Shown: positions 17,151-27,305, numbered from the stretch's first letter. The stretch: 36,500 nt of DNA from Prevotellaceae bacterium (GCA_031266935.1 JAISAC010000174.1:1-36500); one strand, 5' to 3'. Numbers and translations: made by a program. Notes: generated from the letters alone by a model not told the origin.

Positions 17151-18023
17151 TTACTTGGCGTTAGGTTTCGGATGCTTCGTTTTATCCTCCTTAACGTCCC
17201 TGTACTCCAGGCCTTCGTTATAGACTTTCATGGCGCGGAAGCTCATACCCATGCTTGAGTATCCTCCGTCGTGAAAGAGGTTTTGCATGGTTACCTTGCG
17301 GGTGAGGTCGGAGAATAGCGTAATGACGTAGTTGGCGCAGTCTGTGCTGTCGGCGTTGCCGAGCGGCGACATGCGGTCGGCAAAGTCCACGAGGTTGTCG
17401 AAGCCCATAATGCCGCTGCCGGCAGTGGTTAGCGTGGGCGACTGCGAAATGGTGTTGATGCGGATTTTTTTTTCGCGCCCGTAGATGTAGCCAAAGCTGC
17501 GGGCAATGGATTCGAGCATGGCTTTGGCGTCGGCCATATCGTTGTAGCCGTACAGCGTACGCTGCGCTGCAATGTACGAGAGCGCTACCACCGACCCCCA
17601 ATCGCTGATGGCGTCGGCCTTGCGGCATACTTGCAGCATCTTGTGAAACGAAATGGCCGAAATATCCAGCGTTTGCTGGAGGTAGGCGTAGTCGAGGTCG
17701 TCGTACATTTTCCCCTTGCGCACGTTTGGCGACATGCCGATGGAGTGCAGCACAAAGTCAAGCTGCCCTCCGAGGTGCTCCATGCTCTTTTGCACCAGAT
17801 TTTCCAGGTCATCCACCTTGGTTGCGTCGGCAGGAATAACGACAGTGTTGAGCTTTTTTGCCAGCTCGTTGATAGTGCCAAGCCGCATGGAAACAGGCGT
17901 ATTGGTGAGCACAACCTGTGCCCCCTCCTCGCAGGCGCGCTCTGCCACCTTCCATGCAATAGATTTTTCGTTGAGCGCCCCAAAAATAAGCCCCTTTTTG
18001 CCTTTTAGTAAGCCGTATATCAT
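17151..18023 (-). CDS. fabI: Enoyl-[acyl-carrier-protein] reductase (FabI)
   Basis: GLIFGALNEKSIAWKVAERACEEGAQVVLT, LDFVLHSIGMSP, YNDMADAKAMLESIARSFGYIYG. Confidence 0.95.
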   Translation of the reverse strand: MIYGLLKGKKGLIFGALNEKSIAWKVAERACEEGAQVVLTNTPVSMRLGTINELAKKLNTVVIPADATKVDDLENLVQKSMEHLGGQLDFVLHSIGMSPNVRKGKMYDDLDYAYLQQTLDISAISFHKMLQVCRKADAISDWGSVVALSYIAAQRTLYGYNDMADAKAMLESIARSFGYIYGREKKIRINTISQSPTLTTAGSGIMGFDNLVDFADRMSPLGNADSTDCANYVITLFSDLTRKVTMQNLFHDGGYSSMGMSFRAMKVYNEGLEYRDVKEDKTKHPKPNAK

Positions 18024-18077
18024 TCTTTTACTTTTACTTATTCAAGCTTCCCACCTTGTTAAATAGTTGAAATTCAG

Positions 18078-18172
18078 GTGGTGATTTTTCGAAAAAAGTG
18101 GCGATAATTTTATATAAATTACTATATTTGTGATAGTTACAATGCAAAACAAGTAATAAAAATTATCACCAC
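18078..18172 (+). promoter_or_regulatory. Promoter flanked by operator-like inverted repeats
   Basis: GTGGCGATAATTTTATA (18098-18114) and inverted ATAAAAATTATCACCAC (18156-18172) flank TATATTTG (18123-18130); a third, partial GTGGTGAT at 18078-18085; ATG at 18176. Confidence 0.6.
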
Positions 18173-18175
18173 ATT

Positions 18176-18385
18176 ATGAGCACAAAAATAGGCAATTTAA
18201 GCGAATTGGCAAGCATTCTGACAGAAAAAGAAAAGCGGGACACGGGGCGGGGGACGCTTTTTCAAGGTCAAGAGGCGCGTTCTCCACACAGGGCGTTGCT
18301 TCGTTCGGCTCAAGATTTTTCATTTTTGTACCAAAAGAAGCAGCTGTTCTGCTTTAGCTTCTGCTCTTTGGAGCGCGCTACGTAA
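18176..18385 (+). pseudogene. Probably truncated ORF; N-terminus MSTKIGNLSELASILTEKEKR
   Basis: Well-placed promoter and ATG, but after ~22 aa the sequence becomes low-information and overlaps the 3' end of the convergent radical SAM gene. Confidence 0.35.
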
Positions 18386-20118
18386 ATTTTCTCCTTTGTA
18401 TAGGGATTTAGGCCGGTGTAGTACATCACGGAGCTCAGCGTCATGGGGGTTGGGGTAAAGTCCTGCACCTGCTCCAGCCGGAATCCTTGCAGGCGCGTTA
18501 TGTCCGCCAGCTGCTGCATGTGAGCGTTGGTGCAGGCCGGATGGCTGGATATGAAGTAGGGTATGAGCTGCAGGCGCAGGTTTTCGGCTCGATTTTGCGC
18601 GTCAAAAAGCTGCTTCAGCTGGTAAAATAGCCGGTAGCTTGGCTTTCGCATGGCCGCCAGCACCTCTTCGGCGGTGTGCTCCGGCGCTACCTTGAGCCTC
18701 CCCGATACGTGGTGGCGCAGGAGGGTTTGGAAGTACTTTTGCGCAGCTTCGTCCAAGAATCCGTGCTCGTCCACAACCAAATCGTAGCGAATACCGCTGC
18801 CAACAAAAGCTTTTTTTACGCCCGGCAACGCCCGGATTTTTGCGTACAGCTCAAGCAAAGGCGCGGTATCGGCGTTGAGGTTGCCGCACCGCCTGGGGTA
18901 CAGGCACGAGCAGCGCGAGCACTTGGCGCACGCCTTTGCGCTCCTGCCCTGCATCCTGTACATGTTGGCCGATGGGCCTCCTACGTCGGAGAGGTAGCCT
19001 CTGAAGTCGGGCAGCGCAGCCACCTTTTTGGCCTCCTCCAGCACAGATTGCTGCGAACGGCTTGCCACAAACTTGCCCTGGTGCATGGAGATGGCGCAAA
19101 AGCTGCACCCACCAAAGCATCCGCGGTGGATGTTGATGGAGTGCTTCACCATTTCGTAGGCCGGTATGCGCTTGTCCCTGTAGCGCGGGTGCGGCAGGCG
19201 CGTGTAGGGCAGGTCAAACGAAGCGTCAATCTCCTGCTCGCTCATGGGCGGATACTGCGGATTGACTACCACCACCATATCCCCCACCGCCTCCTGCAGA
19301 ACTGCGGCCTGCACCTTGTTCGACTCCGTCTCGATGCGTGTAAAATTTTCGGCAAACTTGGCCTTGCTCTTTTGGCAGTCCTCAAAGGAGTGCAGGGCAA
19401 CGGCGGCGCTGCTGCCGCAGCCCTTCCGCCGCATGTAGGCTGTTTGCGGAATATCCGTCAGCGCCTCCACGGCTTCGCCGCAGCTCAGGCGCCGGGCAAC
19501 CTCGGCTATCGGCTTTTCGCCCATTCCGTACACCAGCATGTCGGCGCGGGTATCGTAGAGTATGCTGGGCCGCAGCGTATCCTGCCAGTAATCGTAGTGG
19601 GTGAACCTGCGAAGCGAGGCCTCTACGCCGCCAAGAACGACAGGTACCTGCGGGAAAAGCTCCTTGAGCGTGCGGGCGTACACGTAAGCCGCGTAGTCGG
19701 GGCGCATGTCGTTACGCCCGTCGGGCGTGTAGGCGTCGCTGCTGCGCAGGCGCCTGTTGGCGGTGTAGCGGTTTACCATGCTGTCCATGCTACCCGATGT
19801 AACGCCAAAGAACAGCCGCGGCGCGCCAAGTTTTTTAAAGTCGCGCAAGTCGTCGCGCCAGTTGGGCTGCGGAATAACGGCCACGCGGTAGCCCTGCGCC
19901 TCGAGCGTACGGCCAATCACCGCCGCCCCAAACGAGGGGTGGTCAACGTAAGCGTCGCCTGTAAAGAGGATAACGTCAACGTAATTCCAGCCGCGGCGTT
20001 GGCACTCTTTTGCCGAGGTGGGAAGAAATTCAAAAGTATGTGTGTAGTGTGTCAAATAAATAGCTTTGCATGGCAGCAAAAATACTTCTTTTTTTTTCAT
20101 AAAAAAATTACTTTCCAA
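18310..20118 (-). CDS. YgiQ-family radical SAM protein
   Basis: FTGDAYVDHPSFG, VVLGGVEASLRRFTHYDYW, HRGCFGGCSFCAISMHQGK radical SAM cysteines. True start may be downstream of 20118. Confidence 0.94.
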   Translation of the reverse strand: MESNFFMKKKEVFLLPCKAIYLTHYTHTFEFLPTSAKECQRRGWNYVDVILFTGDAYVDHPSFGAAVIGRTLEAQGYRVAVIPQPNWRDDLRDFKKLGAPRLFFGVTSGSMDSMVNRYTANRRLRSSDAYTPDGRNDMRPDYAAYVYARTLKELFPQVPVVLGGVEASLRRFTHYDYWQDTLRPSILYDTRADMLVYGMGEKPIAEVARRLSCGEAVEALTDIPQTAYMRRKGCGSSAAVALHSFEDCQKSKAKFAENFTRIETESNKVQAAVLQEAVGDMVVVVNPQYPPMSEQEIDASFDLPYTRLPHPRYRDKRIPAYEMVKHSINIHRGCFGGCSFCAISMHQGKFVASRSQQSVLEEAKKVAALPDFRGYLSDVGGPSANMYRMQGRSAKACAKCSRCSCLYPRRCGNLNADTAPLLELYAKIRALPGVKKAFVGSGIRYDLVVDEHGFLDEAAQKYFQTLLRHHVSGRLKVAPEHTAEEVLAAMRKPSYRLFYQLKQLFDAQNRAENLRLQLIPYFISSHPACTNAHMQQLADITRLQGFRLEQVQDFTPTPMTLSSVMYYTGLNPYTKEKIYVARSKEQKLKQNSCFFWYKNEKS

Positions 20119-20179
20119 TATTTGTATTAACTTTGTATCTCTTAAAATATCCCATAAAATATCCCATATAGCCAGACAT

Positions 20180-20983
20180 ATGAGAATACTTTACGCGATA
20201 GGATTGTCGGTAGCGCTGCTAAGCTGTACTCATACAGCGTATGGCAGGAGCAAACACCTGCCGGGCTACGATGCCGATTACCGATACTACTTTCATCGCA
20301 CGTATATACCGGACAACAGCATACAGCTGGGGTTCTCGGCAGGCTACAGCCAGTACAACGCTACGTTAACGCGCAAGGAGGATTTTCGCAACGGCCCAAG
20401 GCTTATGCCCGCTGCTAACCTGCTGCACGTTGGCATGTTGGGCGAAAAAGGCTTTTTTGACATGCGCATTACCTTCGCCACAGGCGTTTACTACACGCAG
20501 CTCAACAGCTACCTTTTTGGCTGGCCAAGCTACAAGGGCGCTGCCTACGTTGTTGACTTTGAGGACGACCTTAACGTGCACTACACCTCTGTAAGCGACG
20601 TAAGGTCTGTTGCATCGTACGCCAGCGTACCCGTTGAGGTAACCTTCGCGCTGGCCAACGACCCCGATTATGGGTTTTACCTCAAGGGCAGTTTAAAAGC
20701 TAACTTTAACCTTTACGCTACCTCCAAATTCATCACCGAAGCCAGCACCTCGGAGGAGGTTAAGCAGCGCCTCAAGTCTTACTTTGAAAGCGTTGATTCC
20801 TTTTTTGTCAACGCACACGTCAAGCTGGGCCTCCGCTGGGGAAGCTTCGATACCTTCAACTTCAGGCTGGAGGCGGGGATACCGTTTAAGCTCTCCAAGA
20901 GCAGTACGATTTACTACCACATGAATCAAGGCTTTACTGCACAGATATCGCTATACGTTCCTCTATTTGTTTTTTACAGCTAA
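20180..20983 (+). CDS. Outer-membrane beta-barrel-like protein of unknown function
   Basis: ORF 20066-20983; MRILYAIGLSVALLSCTHTAYG signal-like N-terminus from ATG 20180; amphipathic strands and C-terminal ISLYVPLFVFYS. Confidence 0.65.
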   Translation: MRILYAIGLSVALLSCTHTAYGRSKHLPGYDADYRYYFHRTYIPDNSIQLGFSAGYSQYNATLTRKEDFRNGPRLMPAANLLHVGMLGEKGFFDMRITFATGVYYTQLNSYLFGWPSYKGAAYVVDFEDDLNVHYTSVSDVRSVASYASVPVEVTFALANDPDYGFYLKGSLKANFNLYATSKFITEASTSEEVKQRLKSYFESVDSFFVNAHVKLGLRWGSFDTFNFRLEAGIPFKLSKSSTIYYHMNQGFTAQISLYVPLFVFYS

Positions 20984-20995
20984 AAAAAAAATAGT

Positions 20996-21685
20996 ATGCA
21001 AACGAAAAAAATGCTTCCCGCCGTATGCCTGACGATGTATCTGACGCTGCTTGCCTTGCCCTGCTGCGAGCCAACCGATGACGATCGCGAATTTAACAAG
21101 AGCGTACTACTGCTCGACGGCGATCTGCCCAAATACACGGAGTATGGCTACAACATGGCCGGGGCAAAGATTACTACGGTCAACAGGCATAGGACACTCG
21201 AGCAAGTTTGGAGGCTCTTCTCTTACAACTACTCCGGCATAGCCGACGCGCGCATTTCAAAAGCGGGAGACGGGATGCTCCGGTTTTCCTTGATGGGGTA
21301 CAAAACGCCCGACAACGTGATGGAGATATTGTTCGACTTCCGATCGGAAATGCCCAATTCGCTCACCGGATTGCAGGAGTTGCTGGCCGGCCAAAAATTC
21401 TCCTCTCAGCAGGGCACCCTTTTGGTTGAGCTTCCGTCCGGCGACGAAAATTTTGGCAACGGGCTAAACGTTACGTCTGCTTCGCTCCACTTCATCCGTA
21501 GCCGAAATATATACGCCGACTCAAACGAGCGCCGCGGCGTAAGCCTTTCCGGAACATTTGAGTTTGCCGGAACATTTATCGAAAATGGCGAAAATGTTAG
21601 CATAACGGTAAGCAGCGGCCGGTTTGATATCCTGTTCAGCAGCTCCTACGGCGATAATAGCATCGAATTTTCCAACATTTTATAA
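20996..21685 (+). CDS. Hypothetical lipoprotein-like secreted protein
   Basis: MQTKKMLPAVCLTMYLTLLALPCCEPTDDD: signal/lipobox-like N-terminus; 12 bp after the preceding gene. Confidence 0.65.
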   Translation: MQTKKMLPAVCLTMYLTLLALPCCEPTDDDREFNKSVLLLDGDLPKYTEYGYNMAGAKITTVNRHRTLEQVWRLFSYNYSGIADARISKAGDGMLRFSLMGYKTPDNVMEILFDFRSEMPNSLTGLQELLAGQKFSSQQGTLLVELPSGDENFGNGLNVTSASLHFIRSRNIYADSNERRGVSLSGTFEFAGTFIENGENVSITVSSGRFDILFSSSYGDNSIEFSNIL

Positions 21686-21729
21686 CATTATGACTAAACA
21701 AAACCCTTTCCTTCAACCCCATAAAAAAC

Positions 21730-23778
21730 ATGAAAAGTAGAGCAACTAAAAGCACCATTTGCTTTTGCCGCTGGACGCGCAAAAGCTACGCTGTGTTCAA
21801 CAGCCTCGGTAAGCAAATAAAAATCGGCGTGCTGGCCACAAGCTTATCGCTGGTAACGCTCGGCGCACAGCAGGCGTCGGCGCAGGCAAGTGCCCATCAG
21901 GCCTCCGAGCGCGAGCACGAGGATAAGCCCGTACCCATAGACGAAATTACGGTAACGGGCGATAAAGCGCTGGCCATCGCCGAGCCGGCGCGCATGGTAG
22001 CCCTCATCGGCCGCAGCGACATCGAGCGGGCGGCGGTGCAGAACATCCAAGACCTGCTGCGCTACGTTGACGGCGTTGACGTCAGAACGCGCGGCGGCAA
22101 CAACGTGCAGGCCGATATATCCCTCCGCGGCGGCGCCTTCGACCAAACGGTCGTCCTCCTCAACGGCGTAAACATTACCGACCCGCAAACCGGCCACTAC
22201 TCCTTAGATATTCCCATTAACCTCGAAGACGTGCAGCGCATAGAGGTGCTGCAAGGCCCCGGCGCGTGGGCATTTGGCGCGGTTACGTACAGCGGCGCCA
22301 TCAACATCGTTACGAGCACACCGGAGCGCTCGGGCGCCTCTGTGGGGCTGATGCAGGGTATGCACGGCTACCGGAGCGGCAGCGCTACGGGAAGCTTTGC
22401 CGCAAAATCCCTGCGCACGGCAGTATCGGCAAGCAGGAGCAAGAGCGACGGGTACGCCGCCAACACCGAATTTGATGTTGCCAACGTGTACGCGCAGGTG
22501 CGCTACGCCACCGGAAAAAGCGGCGTTCTCAGCGGACAGCTGGGCTACCAGAGCAAGGATTTTGGGGCAAACAGCTTCTATACGCCGGAGTATCTCCACC
22601 AGCACGACCGTACGCAAACTCTCCTTTCGAGCGTACGCTACAGCGCTGAAAGAGGAGCGTGGGGGCTTTCCGCAACCCTCTACCACCGCCGGCACTACGA
22701 CCGGTACGAACTTTTCCACGCCGACCCTCCCAGCTGGTACGCCGGCCACAACTACCACCGCACCGATATGGCGGGAGGGCAGGCGCAGCTTACCCGCCTC
22801 GACAAATTCGGGGCAAGCGCCGCCGGATTCGGCTACCGCTACGAGCACATCTACAGCAGCGCGCTGGGTGAGCCAATGCCGAAGCCTGTCGCCGTGAGGG
22901 GAGAGGAGGGAAGCAACGCTTTCTACACGCGCCAAAAAAAGCGCGAGCACCTCTCGGCCTTCCTGCAGCGTACGCTCCACGTGCGGAAGCTCCACATCAC
23001 GCTTGGGGTAATGGGCGCCGGCAACAACGACTTTGGCTTCAGCGCGTACGCCGGCGGTAATGCGGCGTATGACCTCAACGCCGCATGGCAGGTAATCGCT
23101 GCCGGCAGCAACGACTACCGCCTGCCAACGTTTACCGACCTGTACTACAGCGTAGGCTCGTACAGGGGAAATGCCGATTTAAAGCCGGAGGAAGCCGTTA
23201 CCGGAGAGCTTGCGCTGCGCTACCGCAGGGCTTCCTGGAGCGCCTCGGCCTCGGGGTTTTACCGCTACGGCTACCGCATCATCAACTGGAGGCTCAACCC
23301 GGACGACAACCTTTGGTACTCGCAAAATATAGCCAACGTTGCGACCTCCGGCGTGAGCCTTCACGCCGAGTACGCACCGCAAGGGCGCTTTCTCAAAAAG
23401 GCGGCCATCAGCTACGCCCACCTGTACGCTACGCCAAGCGACGAAGAGAAAACGGCAAGCTACGTGGTAGAGCAGCTGAGCCACCACCTCACGGCGGCGC
23501 TCCAGCATGGCGTATGGGGCAACCTGTACGCCTCGTGGCGCCTGCAGTACCGGCAGCGCGCCGGAAGCTACAAGCCTTTTGACGCCGACACCAAAACCTA
23601 CGCCGCGGCAACGCAATTCAAGCCTTTCTGGCTGTGCGATTTAAAGATATGCTGGGAGGACGATCGCTGTAGCATCTTTGCCGAGGCCACAAACCTGCTT
23701 AACGTTACCTACCTTGACTTTGGCAACATACCGCAGCCGGGGCAGTGGGTAAAGGCAGGAATCGTTGTGAAATTTTGA
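21730..23778 (+). CDS. TonB-dependent receptor (BtuB-like architecture)
   Basis: Plug motifs (ITVTGDKALAIAEPARMVALIGRSDIERAAVQNIQDLLRYVDGVDVRTRGGNNVQADISLRGG, VEVLQGPGAWAFG variant) and C-terminal beta strand ending VVKF. Confidence 0.93.
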   Translation: MKSRATKSTICFCRWTRKSYAVFNSLGKQIKIGVLATSLSLVTLGAQQASAQASAHQASEREHEDKPVPIDEITVTGDKALAIAEPARMVALIGRSDIERAAVQNIQDLLRYVDGVDVRTRGGNNVQADISLRGGAFDQTVVLLNGVNITDPQTGHYSLDIPINLEDVQRIEVLQGPGAWAFGAVTYSGAINIVTSTPERSGASVGLMQGMHGYRSGSATGSFAAKSLRTAVSASRSKSDGYAANTEFDVANVYAQVRYATGKSGVLSGQLGYQSKDFGANSFYTPEYLHQHDRTQTLLSSVRYSAERGAWGLSATLYHRRHYDRYELFHADPPSWYAGHNYHRTDMAGGQAQLTRLDKFGASAAGFGYRYEHIYSSALGEPMPKPVAVRGEEGSNAFYTRQKKREHLSAFLQRTLHVRKLHITLGVMGAGNNDFGFSAYAGGNAAYDLNAAWQVIAAGSNDYRLPTFTDLYYSVGSYRGNADLKPEEAVTGELALRYRRASWSASASGFYRYGYRIINWRLNPDDNLWYSQNIANVATSGVSLHAEYAPQGRFLKKAAISYAHLYATPSDEEKTASYVVEQLSHHLTAALQHGVWGNLYASWRLQYRQRAGSYKPFDADTKTYAAATQFKPFWLCDLKICWEDDRCSIFAEATNLLNVTYLDFGNIPQPGQWVKAGIVVKF

Positions 23779-23835
23779 ATTTTTGCTCACGCATTCATTA
23801 TGCCCTTAACATGGCGTAATCAAATCGCCGGCGGT

Positions 23836-24450
23836 TCACTTAATCTCCACCGAGAGCAGCGGCGTACCCTCAATTTTTGCGACAAGCGTATCGCCTATTT
23901 TTACGCTTCCGTCGCCCGGCGGCGTACCCGTAAAAATGAGGTCGCCCATCCGGAGCGTAACGTAGCTCGATACGTGCGATACAATGCGGCTAAAGCCAAA
24001 AATCATCTCGCTGCTGCCGGCCTGCTGCACCGTCTTGCCGTTCAGCTCCAGCGAGAACTTTATATCCGCCGCATCCCGCAAGGCGGCGAGCTCCACGAAG
24101 CTGGGGCTAACGGGCGCAGAGTAGTCAAACGCCTTGCAGGCCTCCCAGGGCAGGCCTTTTTTTATGCACTCCTGCTGCACGTCGTGCGCGGTAAAGTCAA
24201 CGCCAACGCCAACTTGGGCGTAGTAGCGGTGCGCAAAGCGCTCGCTTATGCTGCGGCCCATCCGGCAAATGCGCAGCGCCAGCGCTACTCCACAGCGCAA
24301 ATCTTGCGTAAAGCGGGGGTAGTATAGCGGCTGGTTGCCGCGCAGCAGCGCAGTATCCGGCTTGATAAAAAAAACGGGATTACCCGCCCCGCCGTCCGGC
24401 AGCACTTCGCTATGGCCATGATAGTTGTAGCCTACGCAAATAATTTTCAT
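23836..24450 (-). CDS. Fumarylacetoacetate hydrolase-family protein
   Basis: MKIICVGYNYHGH, VFFIKPDTAL, MGRSISERFAHRYY, LIFTGTPPGDGSVKIGD. Confidence 0.9.
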   Translation of the reverse strand: MKIICVGYNYHGHSEVLPDGGAGNPVFFIKPDTALLRGNQPLYYPRFTQDLRCGVALALRICRMGRSISERFAHRYYAQVGVGVDFTAHDVQQECIKKGLPWEACKAFDYSAPVSPSFVELAALRDAADIKFSLELNGKTVQQAGSSEMIFGFSRIVSHVSSYVTLRMGDLIFTGTPPGDGSVKIGDTLVAKIEGTPLLSVEIK

Positions 24451-24560
24451 TGATGAATTTCAGATTTTATTAAACTTTAAAACGCATATAATTTTGCTTC
24501 TTAGCGTTCGGATTTCAAAAAATAGCTATATTTGCCGAAACAAAATTAAACATTTTCGCT

Positions 24561-25007
24561 ATGATAATTGACCAACTAAGCAGCGCGAAAAAATATTTTT
24601 CGCTAAACCGACACTTTGAGAAAGCGTTTGACTTCCTCATCAACAACGATTTGAGCAAGCTGGAGGAGGGCAAGTACGAGCTTGACGGCGCCAACGTTTA
24701 CGCTACCCTCATGGTGCGCCAGGGTATTGCGCCGGAGGCCGCTAAGCACGAAGCGCACGATTGCTACATTGACATACAGCTCTGCGTTAGCGGTAAGGAG
24801 ACCTTTGGCTGGAGCCACCGCTCCGACTGCGAAAGCATCAAGGAGGCGTACAACCCCGAAAAGGACATCGTCTTCTACGCCAATAAGCCCGATACCTACA
24901 TCGGAATTAAGCCGGGGCAATTCGCCATCTTCTTCCCCGAAGACGTGCATGCACCCCTAATCGGCAACGGCGAAATAAAAAAAATAGTGGTGAAGGTGAA
25001 ATGCTGA
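24561..25007 (+). CDS. YhcH/YjgK/YiaL-family protein
   Basis: LEEGKYELDGANVYATLM, EAHDCYIDIQLCVSGKETFGW, FAIFFPEDVHAPLIG, KIVVKVK. Confidence 0.9.
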   Translation: MIIDQLSSAKKYFSLNRHFEKAFDFLINNDLSKLEEGKYELDGANVYATLMVRQGIAPEAAKHEAHDCYIDIQLCVSGKETFGWSHRSDCESIKEAYNPEKDIVFYANKPDTYIGIKPGQFAIFFPEDVHAPLIGNGEIKKIVVKVKC

Positions 25008-25044
25008 ATTTTGAATTCTGAATTCTGAATTTTGAATTTTGAAT
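25004..25044. repeat. AATTC-rich repeat arm overlapping the YhcH-family stop codon; opposite-orientation arm at 25131-25146
   Basis: tgctgaattttgaattctgaattctgaattttgaattttgaat; inverted aaaattcaaaaattc at 25131-25146. Confidence 0.6.
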
Positions 25045-25150
25045 GAGGATGGCGGGCGCGGCAGGACGGGGGGGGGCGACGGGGAAACGCCATTTTTTAC
25101 CAACATTTTGTTCCGAACAGGAGGAGGATTAAAATTCAAAAATTCTCCCG

Positions 25151-27088
25151 CTATATCATCTCTCCCCACCTCCACATCAGGTCGTCCTGCTGCTTCTTGA
25201 GGTCGTTGTAGCGCGCAAAAAAGTCGAGGGTTGCCTTTGTGGGGTTTTCGGCCAGCGCGGCATCCATTTTTGCCAGCTCGGCGTCGCAGCGCTCAATCTG
25301 CTTTTCCAGCTCTTCGCGCTGCTTTTGCTGCTTGCGCTGCTGCCGGTCCTTCTCCTTTTTGTCGGCGTACGACAGCTCTTCTTGAGAGGTTTCGGTTTGC
25401 GCTTCCTTCTTTTTTTGCGGAGATGGCGTTATTTCCTGCGCCGGGGTCGTGGCCTGCAGCTCCAGCTCGCGCATTGACTCGAGCTTTCGCCGCTGCAGGA
25501 AGTCCCAAATGGAGCCGAGGTGCTCCTTTACCTTGCCGTCGCGAAATTCGTACACCTTGTTCACCAGCCCGTCCAGAAACTCGCGGTCGTGCGACACCAC
25601 TATCAGCGTACCGTCATACTTCAAGAGCGCGCTCTTGAGTATATCTTTTGAGCGCATGTCCATGTGGTTGGTCGGCTCGTCGAGCACCAGCAGGTTGTAT
25701 GGCTCCAGCATCAGCCTTGCCATAGCGAGCCGCGAGCGCTCGCCGCCGCTCAGCACGCGCACTTTTTTGTCCACATCGTCGCCACGAAACAGGAATGCCC
25801 CCAAAATATCGCGCAGGCGGGTTCGGATTTCGCTGGTGGCAACGCACTCCAGCGTGTCGTACACGGTGAAATCTCCGTTCATCAGGTCGTCCTGATTCTG
25901 CGCAAAATACCCAATGTTTACGTTATGCCCCACAATTGATTCTCCCTGCTCGTATGGCAGCTGCCCCACGATGATGCGGCTCATGGTCGTTTTTCCTTCG
26001 CCGTTGCGCCCCACAAAGGCAATGCGCTCCCCCCGCTCCACGGAGATGTTGGCGTTGGAAAAAATAACCTTGTCGCCGAATTTTTTTTGCACCTCTTTGG
26101 CAAGGTAAACCACGTTGCCCGACCGCGGCGCGGGCGGAAATTTGATGTTGAGCGCCGCCGTGTCTTCGTCGTCTATCTCAATGCGGTCTATCTTCTCCAG
26201 CTGCTTTATGCGCGACTGAACCTGATTTGATTTTGTAGCCTTGTAGCGAAAGCGCTCAATAAACTCCTCCGTTTTCTCAATCGCCTTTTGCTGGTTGCGG
26301 TAGGCGGCGAGCTGCTGCTCGCGCCGCTCTTTGCGCAGCGCCACGTACTTGGAGTACGGCACGTTGTAGTCGTATGCCTTGCCCAGCAGCAGCTCTACCG
26401 TGCGGTTGGTTACGGCGTCGAGAAAGGTTCTGTCGTGCGAAATGAGGACGAGGGCGCCCGAGTAGCTTCTCAGGTAGTCCTCAAGCCACTGTATGCTTTC
26501 GATGTCGAGGTGGTTGGTTGGCTCGTCGAGCAGGATCAGGTGGGGGCGCTGCAGGAGTATCTTCGCCAGCTCAATGCGCATACGCCACCCGCCGCTAAAC
26601 TCGGTGGTTTGCCTTGCAAAGTCGGTCCGCTTAAATCCCAGGCCCAGCAGCGCCCTTTCGGCTTCGCCCTCGCGGTTGTCTCCGCCCAGCATGTGATAGC
26701 GGTCGCTCACCTCGTTGAGGCGCTCTATGAGCTTGGCGTACGCGCTGCTTTCGTAGTCGGTGCGCTCGCTCAGCTCGCTGGTGATGCGCTCCAGCTTTTG
26801 CTCAAGGCGCTGCAGGTGCGCGTAGGCGGTGAGCGCCTCGTCCATTACGGTGCGGCCGTCGCTCACCTGCATGATTTGCGGCAGGTAGCCTATCTCAATT
26901 CCGTCGGGGACAGCCACATGCCCGCCGGTGGGCGCCTGCAGCCCCACGATGATTTTCAGGAGCGTTGATTTGCCCGCGCCGTTCTTACCTACCAGCCCAA
27001 TTCTGTCGCGCGGATTTACCATGAACGTTACGCCGTCGAACAGCGTGGTGGCATTAAAAGATACCTCTAAATTGCTGATTGAAACCAA
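25151..27088 (-). CDS. ABC-F family ATP-binding protein
   Basis: Two ABC domains (GLVGKNGAGKSTLLK, FVGRNGEGKTTMSR), LSGGERSRLAMARLML, linker and C-terminal coiled coil. Confidence 0.95.
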   Translation of the reverse strand: MVSISNLEVSFNATTLFDGVTFMVNPRDRIGLVGKNGAGKSTLLKIIVGLQAPTGGHVAVPDGIEIGYLPQIMQVSDGRTVMDEALTAYAHLQRLEQKLERITSELSERTDYESSAYAKLIERLNEVSDRYHMLGGDNREGEAERALLGLGFKRTDFARQTTEFSGGWRMRIELAKILLQRPHLILLDEPTNHLDIESIQWLEDYLRSYSGALVLISHDRTFLDAVTNRTVELLLGKAYDYNVPYSKYVALRKERREQQLAAYRNQQKAIEKTEEFIERFRYKATKSNQVQSRIKQLEKIDRIEIDDEDTAALNIKFPPAPRSGNVVYLAKEVQKKFGDKVIFSNANISVERGERIAFVGRNGEGKTTMSRIIVGQLPYEQGESIVGHNVNIGYFAQNQDDLMNGDFTVYDTLECVATSEIRTRLRDILGAFLFRGDDVDKKVRVLSGGERSRLAMARLMLEPYNLLVLDEPTNHMDMRSKDILKSALLKYDGTLIVVSHDREFLDGLVNKVYEFRDGKVKEHLGSIWDFLQRRKLESMRELELQATTPAQEITPSPQKKKEAQTETSQEELSYADKKEKDRQQRKQQKQREELEKQIERCDAELAKMDAALAENPTKATLDFFARYNDLKKQQDDLMWRWGEMI

Positions 27089-27305
27089 TATAATTCAAAA
27101 TTTTAAAATTCGATAAAGCCTAATACCGGCAGCCAAAATATGCGGCAATATTACAAATAATCGGTGATACTCGCAAGCGTAAGGCGCGGAGGACGGCGCA
27201 AGCGTTCACAAAATAAACAAGGCGGGAAAGCGCTACGCGCCTATACATGACGAGTTGAAATGTATCCATATAAAATATTTGGAGGATTATTCTGAAAAAA
27301 AGTAA

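Noticed and set aside
18676-20130. 484-aa plus-strand ORF
   Set aside because: Antisense shadow of the YgiQ-family radical SAM gene, no recognisable domain.
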